Assembly: GCF_020525925.1 (NCBI RefSeq)
Contig: NZ_CP084876.1
Span: 3,844,001-3,908,000, forward strand
From: Klebsiella quasipneumoniae subsp. quasipneumoniae
Lineage (GTDB): Bacteria; Pseudomonadota; Gammaproteobacteria; Enterobacterales; Enterobacteriaceae
Reading direction: 5' to 3'
Length of the DNA: 64,000 nucleotides
Shown: in pieces, positions 38,868 through 47,421 of the stretch
How the letters are laid out: every line of letters starts with the position of its first letter
How positions within the stretch are numbered: position 1 is the stretch's first letter
Notes under the pieces: generated by a model
Seen by the model: the letters and a program-made list of their open reading frames with translations, nothing else
What the model was told of the DNA's origin: nothing
The model's database searches: none
Position numbers and translations under genes: made by a program

Positions 38868-39878
38868 TCAGACGGCCAGGGCCTGCGCGTGGGCGTCAAT
38901 CGCCAGCTCGCGCCAGCGGTGGCAACTCACTGTGTGGCGCTCCGCTGCGGCCTCCGTCGGCGGCAGGCTCTGCTCGCAGACCGGGCGACGGTGCGGACAG
39001 CGCTCGGCAAAGGCGCAGCCGGGGGGCAAGCGCGCCAGATCCGGCGGCGCGCCGGGAATGCAGTGCAGGGCATCGCCTTTCTTGAGCCCCTCTTTCGGCC
39101 GGCTGCCCAGCAGCACCCGGGTATAAGGATGGCGCGGGTGGCGCAGGATCTCGCTCATGGCGGCCTCCTCAACGATCCGCCCGGCGTACATCACCGCCAC
39201 CCGGTCGGCAATCTCCACCGCGGCGCCGATATCGTGGGTCACAAACACGATCGACAGCCCGCGCTGCTTTTGCTGCTCGCGCAGCAGGATCAGGATCTGG
39301 ATTTGCACCGTGGCGTCGAGGGCGGTGGTTGGCTCATCCGCCAGCAGCAGCTGCGGGTTACAGGAGAGCGCAAGGGCGATCATCGCCCGCTGGCGCATCC
39401 CGCCGGACATCTCGTGCGGGTAAGCCTCCAGCCGCCGTTCGGGGCTGGGAATGCGCACCTGGCGCAGGGCCTCCAGCGCCCTGTCCCGGGCCGCCTGGCG
39501 CGACAGCCCTTCGTGGCGACGCAGCCCTTCTATAATCTGCTGCCCGACGGTGTAGACCGGATCGAAGGCCAGCAGCGGCTCCTGAAAAATCATCGCGCAG
39601 CGCCCGCCGCGATAGCGCCGCAGCTGGCTGGCGTTCATCGTCAGCACCGCGTCGTCCCCCACCCGCAGGGTGCCGGAGAGCTCACTGCTCCCCGGCGGGT
39701 GCAGGCGCATCAGCGCCCGCAGGGTCACGCTCTTGCCGGAACCCGACTCGCCAATCAACGCCATCACCTCCCCCTTTTGTACATCAAAGGAGACCCCGTT
39801 GACCGCATTGATGGTCTGTCCGTCGCGGCGAAAGACGACCCGCAGGTCGCGCACATGGACAAAGGCGTTATGCGACAT
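38868..39878 (-). CDS. Peptide-type ABC transporter ATPase (DppD/OppD type)
   Basis: 336 residues, full length. Walker A GESGSGKSV, signature MSGGMRQRA, Walker B LLLADEPTTALD and the C-terminal oligopeptide-transport segment GCAFAERCPHRRPVCEQSLP, whose cysteines belong to the DppD/OppD tail. It overlaps the DppF-type gene upstream by 11 bp. Part of a five-gene importer operon. Confidence 0.92.
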   Translation of the reverse strand: MSHNAFVHVRDLRVVFRRDGQTINAVNGVSFDVQKGEVMALIGESGSGKSVTLRALMRLHPPGSSELSGTLRVGDDAVLTMNASQLRRYRGGRCAMIFQEPLLAFDPVYTVGQQIIEGLRRHEGLSRQAARDRALEALRQVRIPSPERRLEAYPHEMSGGMRQRAMIALALSCNPQLLLADEPTTALDATVQIQILILLREQQKQRGLSIVFVTHDIGAAVEIADRVAVMYAGRIVEEAAMSEILRHPRHPYTRVLLGSRPKEGLKKGDALHCIPGAPPDLARLPPGCAFAERCPHRRPVCEQSLPPTEAAAERHTVSCHRWRELAIDAHAQALAV

Positions 39879-40905
39879 GGCTGACCTCCTTAAGGGGGAT
39901 GCGCTGATGCCAGGGCGAGGCTGGCTGCGCCATCAGGCAGGCGCTCTGGTGCCCCTCCCCGACCGCCTCCAGCCGCGGTTTCACCTCGGCGCAGACCGCC
40001 TTCGCGTGCGGGCAGCGGGTGTGAAAGCGGCAGCCGCTCGGCGGCGCGATGGGGCTGGGGGGATCGCCGCTCAGCGGCGAGGTCAGGGTGCGGTTTTGCG
40101 GATCCATGGAGGGCATGGAGCTTAACAGCGCCCGGGTATAGGGATGGGCGGAGGTGGTAAACAGCTGCTCCGCCGGGCCGATCTCCACCACTTCGCCAAG
40201 GTACATGACGAGGATCCGATCCGACAGCCAGCGCACCACGTGCAGATCGTGGCTGATAAACACATAGGTCAGCTCGAGGGTCCGCTTCAGCTCCTGCAGC
40301 AGCTGCAGCACCTGAGCTTCCACCGATTTATCCAGCGCCGACACCGCTTCATCAAGAATGACCAGCCGCGGCTTCATCGCCAGCGCGCGGGCGATATTCA
40401 CCCGCTGCCGCTGGCCGCCGGAGAGCGCATGGGGATAGCGGTCGGCAAAGCGCGCCGGCTCAAGGCCAACGTGCGCCAGCAGATAGCGGGCGTATTCGCT
40501 GGCCTCTCTGGCGCTGACGCCGTGGACGCGCTGGCCGAAGGCGATGCTCTCCTCCATGGTCAGGCGCGGATTGAGCGAGGCATAGCTGTCCTGGAAAACC
40601 ATCTGCACCTGGCGACGGTAGGCTTTCAGCGGCAGGCGCGACGAGCCGACCCCCAGCCCGTCGAAGATCAGTTCGCCGCTGTCCTGGGTGAGCAGCTGCA
40701 TCAGCAGCCGGGCGGTGGTCGATTTGCCGCAGCCCGACTCGCCGACCACCCCCAGGGTTTCGCCTTTCATCACCGTGAAGCTGATATCGTCCACCGCCTG
40801 GACCACCTCCCGGCCTTTGCCGCCGCGGAAGTACTTCAGCAGGTGATTGACCTTCAGCAGCGGCTGCGCCGGCCCGCCGAGGTCGATATTGGTAAAGGGT
40901 TGCAT
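39868..40905 (-). CDS. Peptide-type ABC transporter ATPase (DppF/OppF type)
   Basis: 345 residues. Walker [10 protein letters not shown], signature LSGGQRQRV, Walker [13 protein letters not shown] with Ala-Val in place of the common Pro-Thr, and the C-terminal extension [20 protein letters not shown]. Unlike the pair at 24.6-26.1 kb, both ATPases here carry the full tail, so the two importers are of different subtypes. Confidence 0.92.
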   Translation of the reverse strand: MQPFTNIDLGGPAQPLLKVNHLLKYFRGGKGREVVQAVDDISFTVMKGETLGVVGESGCGKSTTARLLMQLLTQDSGELIFDGLGVGSSRLPLKAYRRQVQMVFQDSYASLNPRLTMEESIAFGQRVHGVSAREASEYARYLLAHVGLEPARFADRYPHALSGGQRQRVNIARALAMKPRLVILDEAVSALDKSVEAQVLQLLQELKRTLELTYVFISHDLHVVRWLSDRILVMYLGEVVEIGPAEQLFTTSAHPYTRALLSSMPSMDPQNRTLTSPLSGDPPSPIAPPSGCRFHTRCPHAKAVCAEVKPRLEAVGEGHQSACLMAQPASPWHQRIPLKEVSHVA

Positions 40906-40908
40906 CGC

Positions 40909-41802
40909 TTACTCCTTAATCGCCATTGCCGCACGCAGGCGGTCCGCGAGGATATTGAACGAAATGGAGGTGATAAAAATCATCAGGCCCGGCAGGGCGG
41001 CCACCCACGGCTGGGTATAGATTGCCGTGCGCAGCGTATTGAGCATCAGCCCCCACTCGGGCTCCGGCGGCCGCACGCCGAGGCCGAGAAACGACAGGCC
41101 GGAGGCGAGGATCATGCACACCGAAATCAGTCCGGTGGAGAAGACGAAGATCGGCCCGAGCACGTTACCCAGCACCTGGACGCGGATAATGGTCAACGCG
41201 CTGGCGCCGGTGGCCCGGGCGGCATCGATATAGTCCATATGCCGTACCTGGGTGGTCACGCTCTCGGCAATCCGCGCCACCTGCGGGACAAACACCAGGG
41301 TCAGCGACAGCAGCGCATTGCCGATGCCCGCCCCCAGCGCCCCCGACAGCGCAATCGCCAGCAGGACCGAGGGAAAGGCATAGAACACATCCACGGTGCG
41401 CATGATCAGGGTATTGATTTTGCCGCCCATGTAGCCAGCGATGATCCCGATGGCGCCGCCGATAAAAAAGGCGAACACCACCGGGACAATCCCCATAAAC
41501 AGCGACAGCCGGGTGCCGAGGATCAGTCGCGACAGCATGTCGCGCCCCAGCTCATCAGAGCCCAGCGGGAAGCCGTCGCTGCCGATGGGCTTCAGGCGCA
41601 GGAACATCGACGTTTGATAGGGGTCTTTGACGATAAGCCACGGCCCGAACAGCGCCAGGGCCAGCAGAACGAGAATGATCGCGCCGACGAATACCCCGCC
41701 CGGATCGCGCAGCAGGCGGCGCAGCACGCCGCGCCAGTAACCTTGCCGGGAAGCGTTGGCCGGCGCGGCCGGGACCGCTTTCGTCGTTGCCGTATCCACC
41801 AT
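40909..41802 (-). CDS. Peptide-type ABC transporter permease (DppC type)
   Basis: 297 residues with an N-terminal cytoplasmic stretch, six membrane segments, LGSDELGRDMLSRLILGTRLS after the first, and the coupling loop MDYIDAARATGASALTIIRVQVLGN. Three bases separate it from the ATPase gene downstream and two from the DppB-type gene upstream. Confidence 0.92.
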   Translation of the reverse strand: MVDTATTKAVPAAPANASRQGYWRGVLRRLLRDPGGVFVGAIILVLLALALFGPWLIVKDPYQTSMFLRLKPIGSDGFPLGSDELGRDMLSRLILGTRLSLFMGIVPVVFAFFIGGAIGIIAGYMGGKINTLIMRTVDVFYAFPSVLLAIALSGALGAGIGNALLSLTLVFVPQVARIAESVTTQVRHMDYIDAARATGASALTIIRVQVLGNVLGPIFVFSTGLISVCMILASGLSFLGLGVRPPEPEWGLMLNTLRTAIYTQPWVAALPGLMIFITSISFNILADRLRAAMAIKE

Positions 41803-41804
41803 GG

Positions 41805-42758
41805 TCAGCTCCTCTTAATGCGCGGGTCGAGGGTGGTCTGCAGAATATCCACCAACAGGTTGAGCAATACGAAAAACAGCGCCAGCACCCAGATGGTGCC
41901 CTGCAGCAGGGGCAGGTCGCGCTGAAAAATGGCGGTGTTGAGCAGCAGTCCGGTTCCCGGCCAGGAGAAGACGGTCTCCACGAGGATCGAGCCGCCCATC
42001 AGATAGCCCACCTGCAGCCCCATCACCGCCAGCGCGGTTGGCGCGGCATTTTTCATGACGTGGACAAAGATGCGCGACTCGTTGAGCCCGCGAGCGCGCA
42101 GGCCAACGATGAACTCCTGGCTGAGGATATCGGCGACCTGCGAGCGCACGGTGCGGGCGATAATCCCGGTCGGGATCACCGACAGCGTGATGGCCGGCAG
42201 CAGCATGAACTGCAGGTGCGCCCAGTCCCATTGCCAGCCCACCTCGCCTATCGGCCCGCCGCCGGTGGCCGGCAGCAGCGCGAACTTGACGCTGCAGAGG
42301 ATCACCAGCAGCATCCCCAGCCAGTAGTGCGGCACGCTGACGCCAAACACCGACAACACCGAGGCCAGACGGTCAATGACGCTGTTGCGAAAATAGCCGG
42401 CGACAAAGCCGAACAGACTGCCGAGGACGAAACCGATCGCCGTCGCCAGCAGCGCCAGGCGCAGGGAGTAGCTTACCGCGGTCATCACCTCGTCTATCAC
42501 CGGGCGGCCGGTGGCGACCGACATACCGAGGTCGCCGTGCAGCGCCCGCCACAGCCAGTGGATAAACTGCAGGGGCAGCGGCTTATCAAAGCCGTAGGCC
42601 TGCATCAACGTCTGGCGCAGCGCCTCCGAGGCGTCCGGCGGCATTACCGACACCAGCGGGTCGCCAGGCGCTATCTGCACCAGCATGAAACAGATCACCG
42701 CCACCCCAAGCATGGTGGGGATAGCCAGCAGAATGCGGTATAGCAGCGTATTGATCAT
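41805..42758 (-). CDS. Peptide-type ABC transporter permease (DppB type)
   Basis: 317 residues: MINTLLYRILLAIPTMLGVAVICF as the first helix, APGDPLVSVMPPDAS in the periplasmic loop, and the EAA loop QEFIVGLRARGLNESRIFVHVMKN. Forms the channel with the DppC-type subunit. Second gene of the operon, 18 bp after the binding protein. Confidence 0.92.
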   Translation of the reverse strand: MINTLLYRILLAIPTMLGVAVICFMLVQIAPGDPLVSVMPPDASEALRQTLMQAYGFDKPLPLQFIHWLWRALHGDLGMSVATGRPVIDEVMTAVSYSLRLALLATAIGFVLGSLFGFVAGYFRNSVIDRLASVLSVFGVSVPHYWLGMLLVILCSVKFALLPATGGGPIGEVGWQWDWAHLQFMLLPAITLSVIPTGIIARTVRSQVADILSQEFIVGLRARGLNESRIFVHVMKNAAPTALAVMGLQVGYLMGGSILVETVFSWPGTGLLLNTAIFQRDLPLLQGTIWVLALFFVLLNLLVDILQTTLDPRIKRS

Positions 42759-42776
42759 CGGTCGCCCCTTTCGCGA

Positions 42777-44444
42777 TTACTCTTTTTTGCTCACCAGACT
42801 GAGGTCGATAAACCAGCTCTGCGGTTGCACCACCCCGGTCACTGCGGGCGAAATCGCGCGCGGCCCGACGTCGTGGGCGACAAACAGGAACGGCACCTGA
42901 TCCACCAGCGCGGCGTGCAGCTCGCCGGCGGCTTTATTCATCGCTTCCGGGGTAAAGGCGTGCTTGACGGCGGCGGCCAGTTTTTCCGTCTCCGGGGTGG
43001 AGAAGTAGCCCCAGTTGGTCGCCACCGGCGGAAACGCTTTGGCGGTGGAGAAGCGGATCAGGCCAAAATAGGGATCGTTGACCGCGGCGCTGACGTTGAT
43101 CGCGTCGATCCCTTTTGCCGAGGGATCCCGGGCGCCCAGACGCCAGTTGGTGAACAGGGTGTTCCATTCCACCACTTTGATATCCACATTGAAGAAGCAG
43201 CTCTTCAGGCTCTGCTGGATATACTCGTTCATCGGCAAGGGCTGCATCTGCCCGGAGCCGGAAGCCGAGGTCGCCACCGTGACGTGCAGCGGCTTGCCGG
43301 CGCTGTATCCGGCCTCGGTCATCAGCTGACGGGCGGCGTCCGGGTCATATTTGATCTGGAAGGTGGGTTTGCCATGCCACGGGCTGTCGGCCTCGTAGAC
43401 CCCGGTGGCCTCGGTCATATAGCCGCCGAGGTAGCTCTTCAGCTCGGCGCGGTTCAGACACAGGTTGGCCGCTTTACGCACCCGAATGTCCTGCCACGGG
43501 GATCCTTTTTCAAAGGAGAACTGCCAGGGCCACAGGTGCGGCTGGGTGTTGGCGTAGAGGTGAAAACCCTGAGACTTGATCTGATCGATGGCGTCCGGCG
43601 CCGGGGCTTCAATCCAGTCCACCTGCTTCGACAGCAGCGCCGCGGTGCGGGCGTTAGCCTCCGGCAAGGGGATCAGCACCACCTTATCCACCCGGGGAAT
43701 GCGATCTTTATTCCAGTAGTCGGGGTTTTTCGCGAGGATCAGCTGCTGACGCGGCACCAGCTTCTCCAGTTTGAACGGGCCGCTGCCCACCGCATGGGCG
43801 GCGAAGGCGGTCCACGCCTGTTTGCTGCGCGCGGCGCTATCGCCCGCGCTGGCCGGCACCGCGTCATACTGCTTCTGCCACGCCGTGGGCGAGACAATAA
43901 ACAGGTTGGTAATGTTGTACGGCAGCAGCGCGTCCGGTTCCGAGGTGGTCAGCGCCACGGTGTGATCGTCAATTTTCTCCGCGCCGGCAAGGGTCGGCAT
44001 CCGCGACAGGGTGTTGCCGATCTGACCCGGGGCGTACTGTGGCGCTGCTTTATTGAGCACCTTATCCACGTTCCAGACGATGGCGTCGGCGTTCACCTCG
44101 CTCCCATCATGAAATTTCACCCCCGGACGCAGGGTGAAAATCCAGCGGCGGGTGTTCTGCGGATCGATGTGCCACTCGGTCGCCAGCCCCGGCACCAGAC
44201 CGCTGGGCTTTTCCCCTTGCGACAGATCCCACTCCACCAGCGCGTCGTACAGCGGGATGCCGGTAAAGCGGTTGCCCTCATAGCCCTGATCCGGCTGGCC
44301 GAGGGTCAACGGAATATCCGCGGCGGTCATGGCGATCCGCAGCGTGGAGGCGTTGGCAGGTAAGGCGGCGCCCGCCAGGGCCAGTGCGCCGCTCACCGCC
44401 ACGGCGAGACGACCGGCACGCGAAAATAACGTCGTTTTGTGCAT
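42777..44444 (-). CDS. Peptide-type ABC transporter substrate-binding protein
   Basis: 555-residue family-5 binding protein from the ATG at 44442-44444, seven bases after AGGGA. Signal peptide ends near ALPANA (about residue 33). The mature part opens STLRIAMTAADIPLTLGQPDQGYEGNRF and includes WIFTLRPGVKFHDGSEVNADAIVWN, standard for this family. Its ligand should relate to the amidohydrolase at the far end of the operon; a ureido or carbamoyl amino acid is a guess. Confidence 0.9.
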   Translation of the reverse strand: MHKTTLFSRAGRLAVAVSGALALAGAALPANASTLRIAMTAADIPLTLGQPDQGYEGNRFTGIPLYDALVEWDLSQGEKPSGLVPGLATEWHIDPQNTRRWIFTLRPGVKFHDGSEVNADAIVWNVDKVLNKAAPQYAPGQIGNTLSRMPTLAGAEKIDDHTVALTTSEPDALLPYNITNLFIVSPTAWQKQYDAVPASAGDSAARSKQAWTAFAAHAVGSGPFKLEKLVPRQQLILAKNPDYWNKDRIPRVDKVVLIPLPEANARTAALLSKQVDWIEAPAPDAIDQIKSQGFHLYANTQPHLWPWQFSFEKGSPWQDIRVRKAANLCLNRAELKSYLGGYMTEATGVYEADSPWHGKPTFQIKYDPDAARQLMTEAGYSAGKPLHVTVATSASGSGQMQPLPMNEYIQQSLKSCFFNVDIKVVEWNTLFTNWRLGARDPSAKGIDAINVSAAVNDPYFGLIRFSTAKAFPPVATNWGYFSTPETEKLAAAVKHAFTPEAMNKAAGELHAALVDQVPFLFVAHDVGPRAISPAVTGVVQPQSWFIDLSLVSKKE

Positions 44445-44770
44445 CACATGATCCCTGTTAAATAAAGTGTCACTGATTAACAGGCAAAATGCGTACCAGC
44501 TCTGGTGCGGGCGGAAATAGGCCGAAACCGACCGATAAAATAAGAAGGACTTATATTATCACCATGATAATTATGGGAAAATAATTCAACCTTATTCTGC
44601 CGCACCGCCAGCGGGAAATATGTTGCAGAATTGCACCAGTCGCTATATCGCAAAATTTAAATAATCACGTCGCGTCACTTTTTTATGCTTCCCCCTCCCC
44701 CGCCGCGGCGTATTCTCCGCCGGGAACAATCCCTTCTATACTTCAGAGAACACATCGACCGGGAGAGACT
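44445..44770. promoter_or_regulatory. Divergent promoter region, peptide operon / ybdK
   Basis: 326-bp non-coding gap. It holds an inverted repeat ATTATC-ACCAT-GATAAT at 44555-44571 in an AT-rich stretch, a candidate operator for the importer operon. TATACT at 44737-44742 is a good -10 box for ybdK, whose ATG is at 44771, although the matching -35 is poor. Nothing else was recognised. Confidence 0.4.
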
Positions 44771-45886
44771 ATGCCTTTAGCCGATTTTCACCGCTCCGAT
44801 CCTTTTACCCTCGGTATCGAACTGGAGCTGCAGGTGGTGAACCCGCCGGGTTACGACCTCAGCCAGGATGCCTCGACCCTGATTGCCGACGTCCAGCATG
44901 AACTGACCGTGGGAGAAGCCAAGCACGATATCACCGAGAGCATGCTGGAGATCGCCACCGGGGTGTGTCGCGACATCAGCCATGCGCAAGCCCAGCTCAC
45001 CGCTATCCAGCAGGCGGTCCAGCGCGCGGCGCTGCATCATCATCTGCAGATCTGCGGCGGCGGTTCGCACCCCTTTCATGCCTGGCAGCGCCAGCAGATC
45101 AGCGACAATCCGCGCTATGTCAAAACCGTCGAGCATTTTGGCTATCTGGCGCAGCAGGCGACGGTCTTTGGCCAGCATGTGCACGTCGGCTGCCAGAGCG
45201 GCGACGACGCCATCTATCTGCTGCACGGCCTGTCGCGCTTTGTGCCGCATTTCATCGCCCTTAACGCCGCCTCGCCGTGGTTCGACAGCACCGACAGCCG
45301 CTTCGCCTGTTCGCGCCTCAACCGCTTCTCCTCTTATCCCGACAACGGCCCGATGCCGTGGGTGGCCGACTGGCAGGGGTTTCGTCGCCTGTTCCGCCAG
45401 CTGAGCTACACCAGCATGATCGACAGCATGAAGGATCTGCACTGGGATATTCGCCCCAGCCCGCAGTTTGGTACCGTCGAGGTGCGGGTGATGGACACCC
45501 CCCTGACCCTCGCCCAGGCGATCCACATCGCCGGCTTTATTCAGACCCTGGCCTGCTGGCTGTTGACGGAGCGTCCTTTTAAGCACCAGCCTGACGATTA
45601 TCTGCTGTACCCTTTTAACCGCTATCAGGCCTGCCGCTACGGGCTGGACGGGACTCTCACCGATGTGCGCGGCGGGGAGCAGCGCAGCATCCGCCAGGAG
45701 ATCCTGCAGCTCGCCGACCGGCTGGCCCCTTTCGCCCATCAGCTGAAGGCGACGGCGGCGCTGGAGGCGGTGGTTCGCCAGGCGAAATCGTCGCACAGCG
45801 AGGCGCAGCAGATGCGCGAGTTTATCGCCAACGGCGGTTCGCTTTCCGGGCTGGTGCAAAAACACTGTGAGATTTGGGCGGCATAA
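44771..45886 (+). CDS. ybdK: YbdK, carboxylate-amine ligase (weak glutamate-cysteine ligase)
   Basis: 371 residues, matching E. coli YbdK (372). GCS2 fold: [19 protein letters not shown] near the N-terminus holds the metal-binding glutamates, followed by [17 protein letters not shown] and [12 protein letters not shown]. The E. coli enzyme has slow ATP-dependent glutamate-cysteine ligase activity; the physiological substrate is not settled. In E. coli the order is ybdF-ybdJ-ybdK; here ybdK is separated from ybdJ by about 9 kb containing a glycosidase-family gene, an RND pump and a P-type ATPase. Confidence 0.93.
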   Translation: MPLADFHRSDPFTLGIELELQVVNPPGYDLSQDASTLIADVQHELTVGEAKHDITESMLEIATGVCRDISHAQAQLTAIQQAVQRAALHHHLQICGGGSHPFHAWQRQQISDNPRYVKTVEHFGYLAQQATVFGQHVHVGCQSGDDAIYLLHGLSRFVPHFIALNAASPWFDSTDSRFACSRLNRFSSYPDNGPMPWVADWQGFRRLFRQLSYTSMIDSMKDLHWDIRPSPQFGTVEVRVMDTPLTLAQAIHIAGFIQTLACWLLTERPFKHQPDDYLLYPFNRYQACRYGLDGTLTDVRGGEQRSIRQEILQLADRLAPFAHQLKATAALEAVVRQAKSSHSEAQQMREFIANGGSLSGLVQKHCEIWAA

Positions 45887-45933
45887 GACAGCGAGGCGGG
45901 TATACTCGGCGCAGACCATAGAAAGGACCGCCC

Positions 45934-46653
45934 ATGTTATTACGCTGCCTGCTCCCCCTGGCGCTGCTGCCCCTGGCCACCCTCGCCAGCGCCGCCTGTA
46001 CCCTCACCGACCCGACGCTGACCCTGCAGAGCTATCGGGTGGATGCGCAGAAAGAGCGCATTGCGATGTACTGGCAGGATCGGCACGGCAAAGCCTGTGG
46101 TTCCCTGCGTTCGCTGCTGGCGGGTATCGATGGCGATGGCCGGGTGCAGATGGCGATGAACGGCGGTATTTACGATAAGGCCTACGCGCCGCTGGGGCTG
46201 TATATCGAAGACGGCAAGCGCCTGACGCCGGTAAACCGCTCCGCCGGCGGCGGGAACTTCTTTATCCGCCCCGGCGGCGTATTCCTGGTGGAGAACGGCC
46301 GGGCGAAAATCGTGCCGCTGCCGGCGTTTAAACGCTCTCCCGCCATCCGCTATGCGGTGCAGTCCGGCCCGATGCTGATTGAAAATGGCGCTATCAACTG
46401 GCGGCTGAAGCCCTCCGCCAGCTCGCGCAAACTGCGCAACGGCGTTGGCATCGATAAGCAGGGCCGGGTGGTGTTTATGCTCAGCGAGCGCGAGACCAAC
46501 TTCTATGATTTTGCCTGCTATGCGCAGTCAAAGCTTGGGGTGCGGCAGATGCTTTATCTCGACGGCACCCTGTCGAAGATGTACCGCAAAGGCGGCAGCG
46601 TGCCGTGGCAGTATCATCCGTTCGTGACCATGATAACAGTGGAGAGGAAATAG
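45934..46653 (+). CDS. Phosphodiester glycosidase family protein (YigE/NAGPA-like)
   Basis: 239 residues with a signal peptide (MLLRCLLPLALLPLATLASA, cleavage after about residue 20), so periplasmic or lipid-anchored through the following Cys is possible. The domain is of the DUF2233/NAGPA type: VQMAMNGGIYDKAYAPLGLYIEDG, then FFIRPGGVFLV, AVQSGPMLIENG, NGVGIDKQGRVVF and a final YLDGTLSKMY. Eukaryotic relatives remove a covering sugar from phosphodiesters; the bacterial substrate is unknown. It follows ybdK by 47 bp and may be co-transcribed with it. Confidence 0.8.
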   Translation: MLLRCLLPLALLPLATLASAACTLTDPTLTLQSYRVDAQKERIAMYWQDRHGKACGSLRSLLAGIDGDGRVQMAMNGGIYDKAYAPLGLYIEDGKRLTPVNRSAGGGNFFIRPGGVFLVENGRAKIVPLPAFKRSPAIRYAVQSGPMLIENGAINWRLKPSASSRKLRNGVGIDKQGRVVFMLSERETNFYDFACYAQSKLGVRQMLYLDGTLSKMYRKGGSVPWQYHPFVTMITVERK

Positions 46654-46659
46654 CGGGCG

Positions 46660-46715
46660 CGTTTGGGGGCGGCCATTCCAGCCAGGAGAGTGAATAAATT
46701 AACGACGGGCCGGGC
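46660..46715 (-). repeat. Relic of the 373-bp element, reverse orientation
   Basis: On the minus strand CCGTCGTTAATTTATTCAC and the following TGGCTG match the first bases of the 373-bp repeat at 26.2 kb. A REP unit again lies beside it, so the REP-element junction is conserved although the rest is lost. Confidence 0.5.
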
Positions 46716-47002
46716 AAGGGATTGCCGCCGTGCCCGATGTCCTTGCCCGGTGGCGCTGCGCTTACCGGGCCTACAAAGTCTGCTCGCTATGGTATGGCCC
46801 CTGAAAACTACGGGCTTGCAGCGGGGCCGATTCCCCCTGACCCCGGCTCTCCCCCAAGGGAGAGGGGACCGCCCGGCAGTCGTTGCAGCCCCGGTATACA
46901 CAGCGGGGCCACGGAGAAAGGCACATACAATTTTTAACGGATATATTCTGATCGCTATGGTATGGCCTCTGAAAACTACGGGCGTGCAGCGGAGCCGATT
47001 CC

Positions 47003-47272
47003 CGCTGAAATCGGCGAACCGGAGGTCGGCAGACAAGGGCTGGCCGCCACGGAGGGCGGCCAGAGGCGATTCGAGACACGACAAAATTGCCGGGAGCAAT
47101 TTTGAACAGCGCTTGCGCTGGCCCCGCAGGGGCGAGTCCCAGGGATGGGACGAGTAGTATCGAGTTGAGCCGACCGCAGGCGGACGACCGGGAGGTGAGC
47201 GTAGTGCGCAGCACCGATTTCTCTGCGGGACCGGGGGATTGTAAAGGGGGAGACGGTTTTCTCCCCCTTTAC
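47003..47272 (+). repeat. Hairpin-rich element E, similar in layout to the 373-bp repeats
   Basis: Six perfect or near-perfect hairpins in a row: 47040-47063 (CTGGCCGCC/GGCGGCCAG), 47083-47103 (AAAATTGC/GCAATTTT), 47107-47120 (CAGCGC/GCGCTG), 47121-47133 (GCCCC/GGGGC), 47136-47151 (GTCCC/GGGAC) and 47242-47271 (TAAAGGGGGAG/CTCCCCCTTTA). The order, a GC-rich first hairpin, further stems, a CCG-rich stem, then CCGGGGG followed by a long final hairpin, mirrors the copies at 26.2-27.5 kb although little primary sequence is shared. Confidence 0.65.
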
Positions 47273-47326
47273 CCGTTCACCAGCGAAGGACTACCCTTTT
47301 CTGCCAAACGCAACGTGAACGGAAAA

Positions 47327-47383
47327 TTCCCCCTAACCCCGGCTCTCCCCAAAGGGAGAGGGGACCGCCCGGTAGTCGTTGTA
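47327..47383. repeat. CTCTCCC-GGGAGAG dispersed repeat, copy 3
   Basis: CCCCTAACCCCGGCTCTCCCC then AAAGGGAGAGGGGACCG and a GTAGTCGTTGTAG tail; closely matches copy 2 at 46831-46887. It lies before the 3' end of the RND pump gene on the opposite strand and may help terminate it. Confidence 0.65.
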
Positions 47384-47421
47384 GCCTGGGGTATCCCCGT
47401 TACCGACCGGTAGCGCCGCGC

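Larger units (their letters stand above)
46654..47421. other. 768-bp gene-free repeat region
   Basis: Between the phosphodiester glycosidase gene and the RND pump there is no convincing gene. In order it holds the element relic, a REP unit (46744-46775), two copies of a 50-bp direct repeat (46786-46835 and 46953-47002, a few mismatches), a CTCTCCC-GGGAGAG repeat (46831-46887), a large hairpin-rich element (47003-47272) and a second CTCTCCC-GGGAGAG repeat (47327-47383). Open frames here lack ribosome sites and differ in every frame. Confidence 0.75.

Noticed and set aside
46614..47157. Open frames over the 46.6-47.2 kb repeats
   Set aside because: They read through REP, direct repeats and hairpins on both strands and repeat the same residues because the DNA is repeated.
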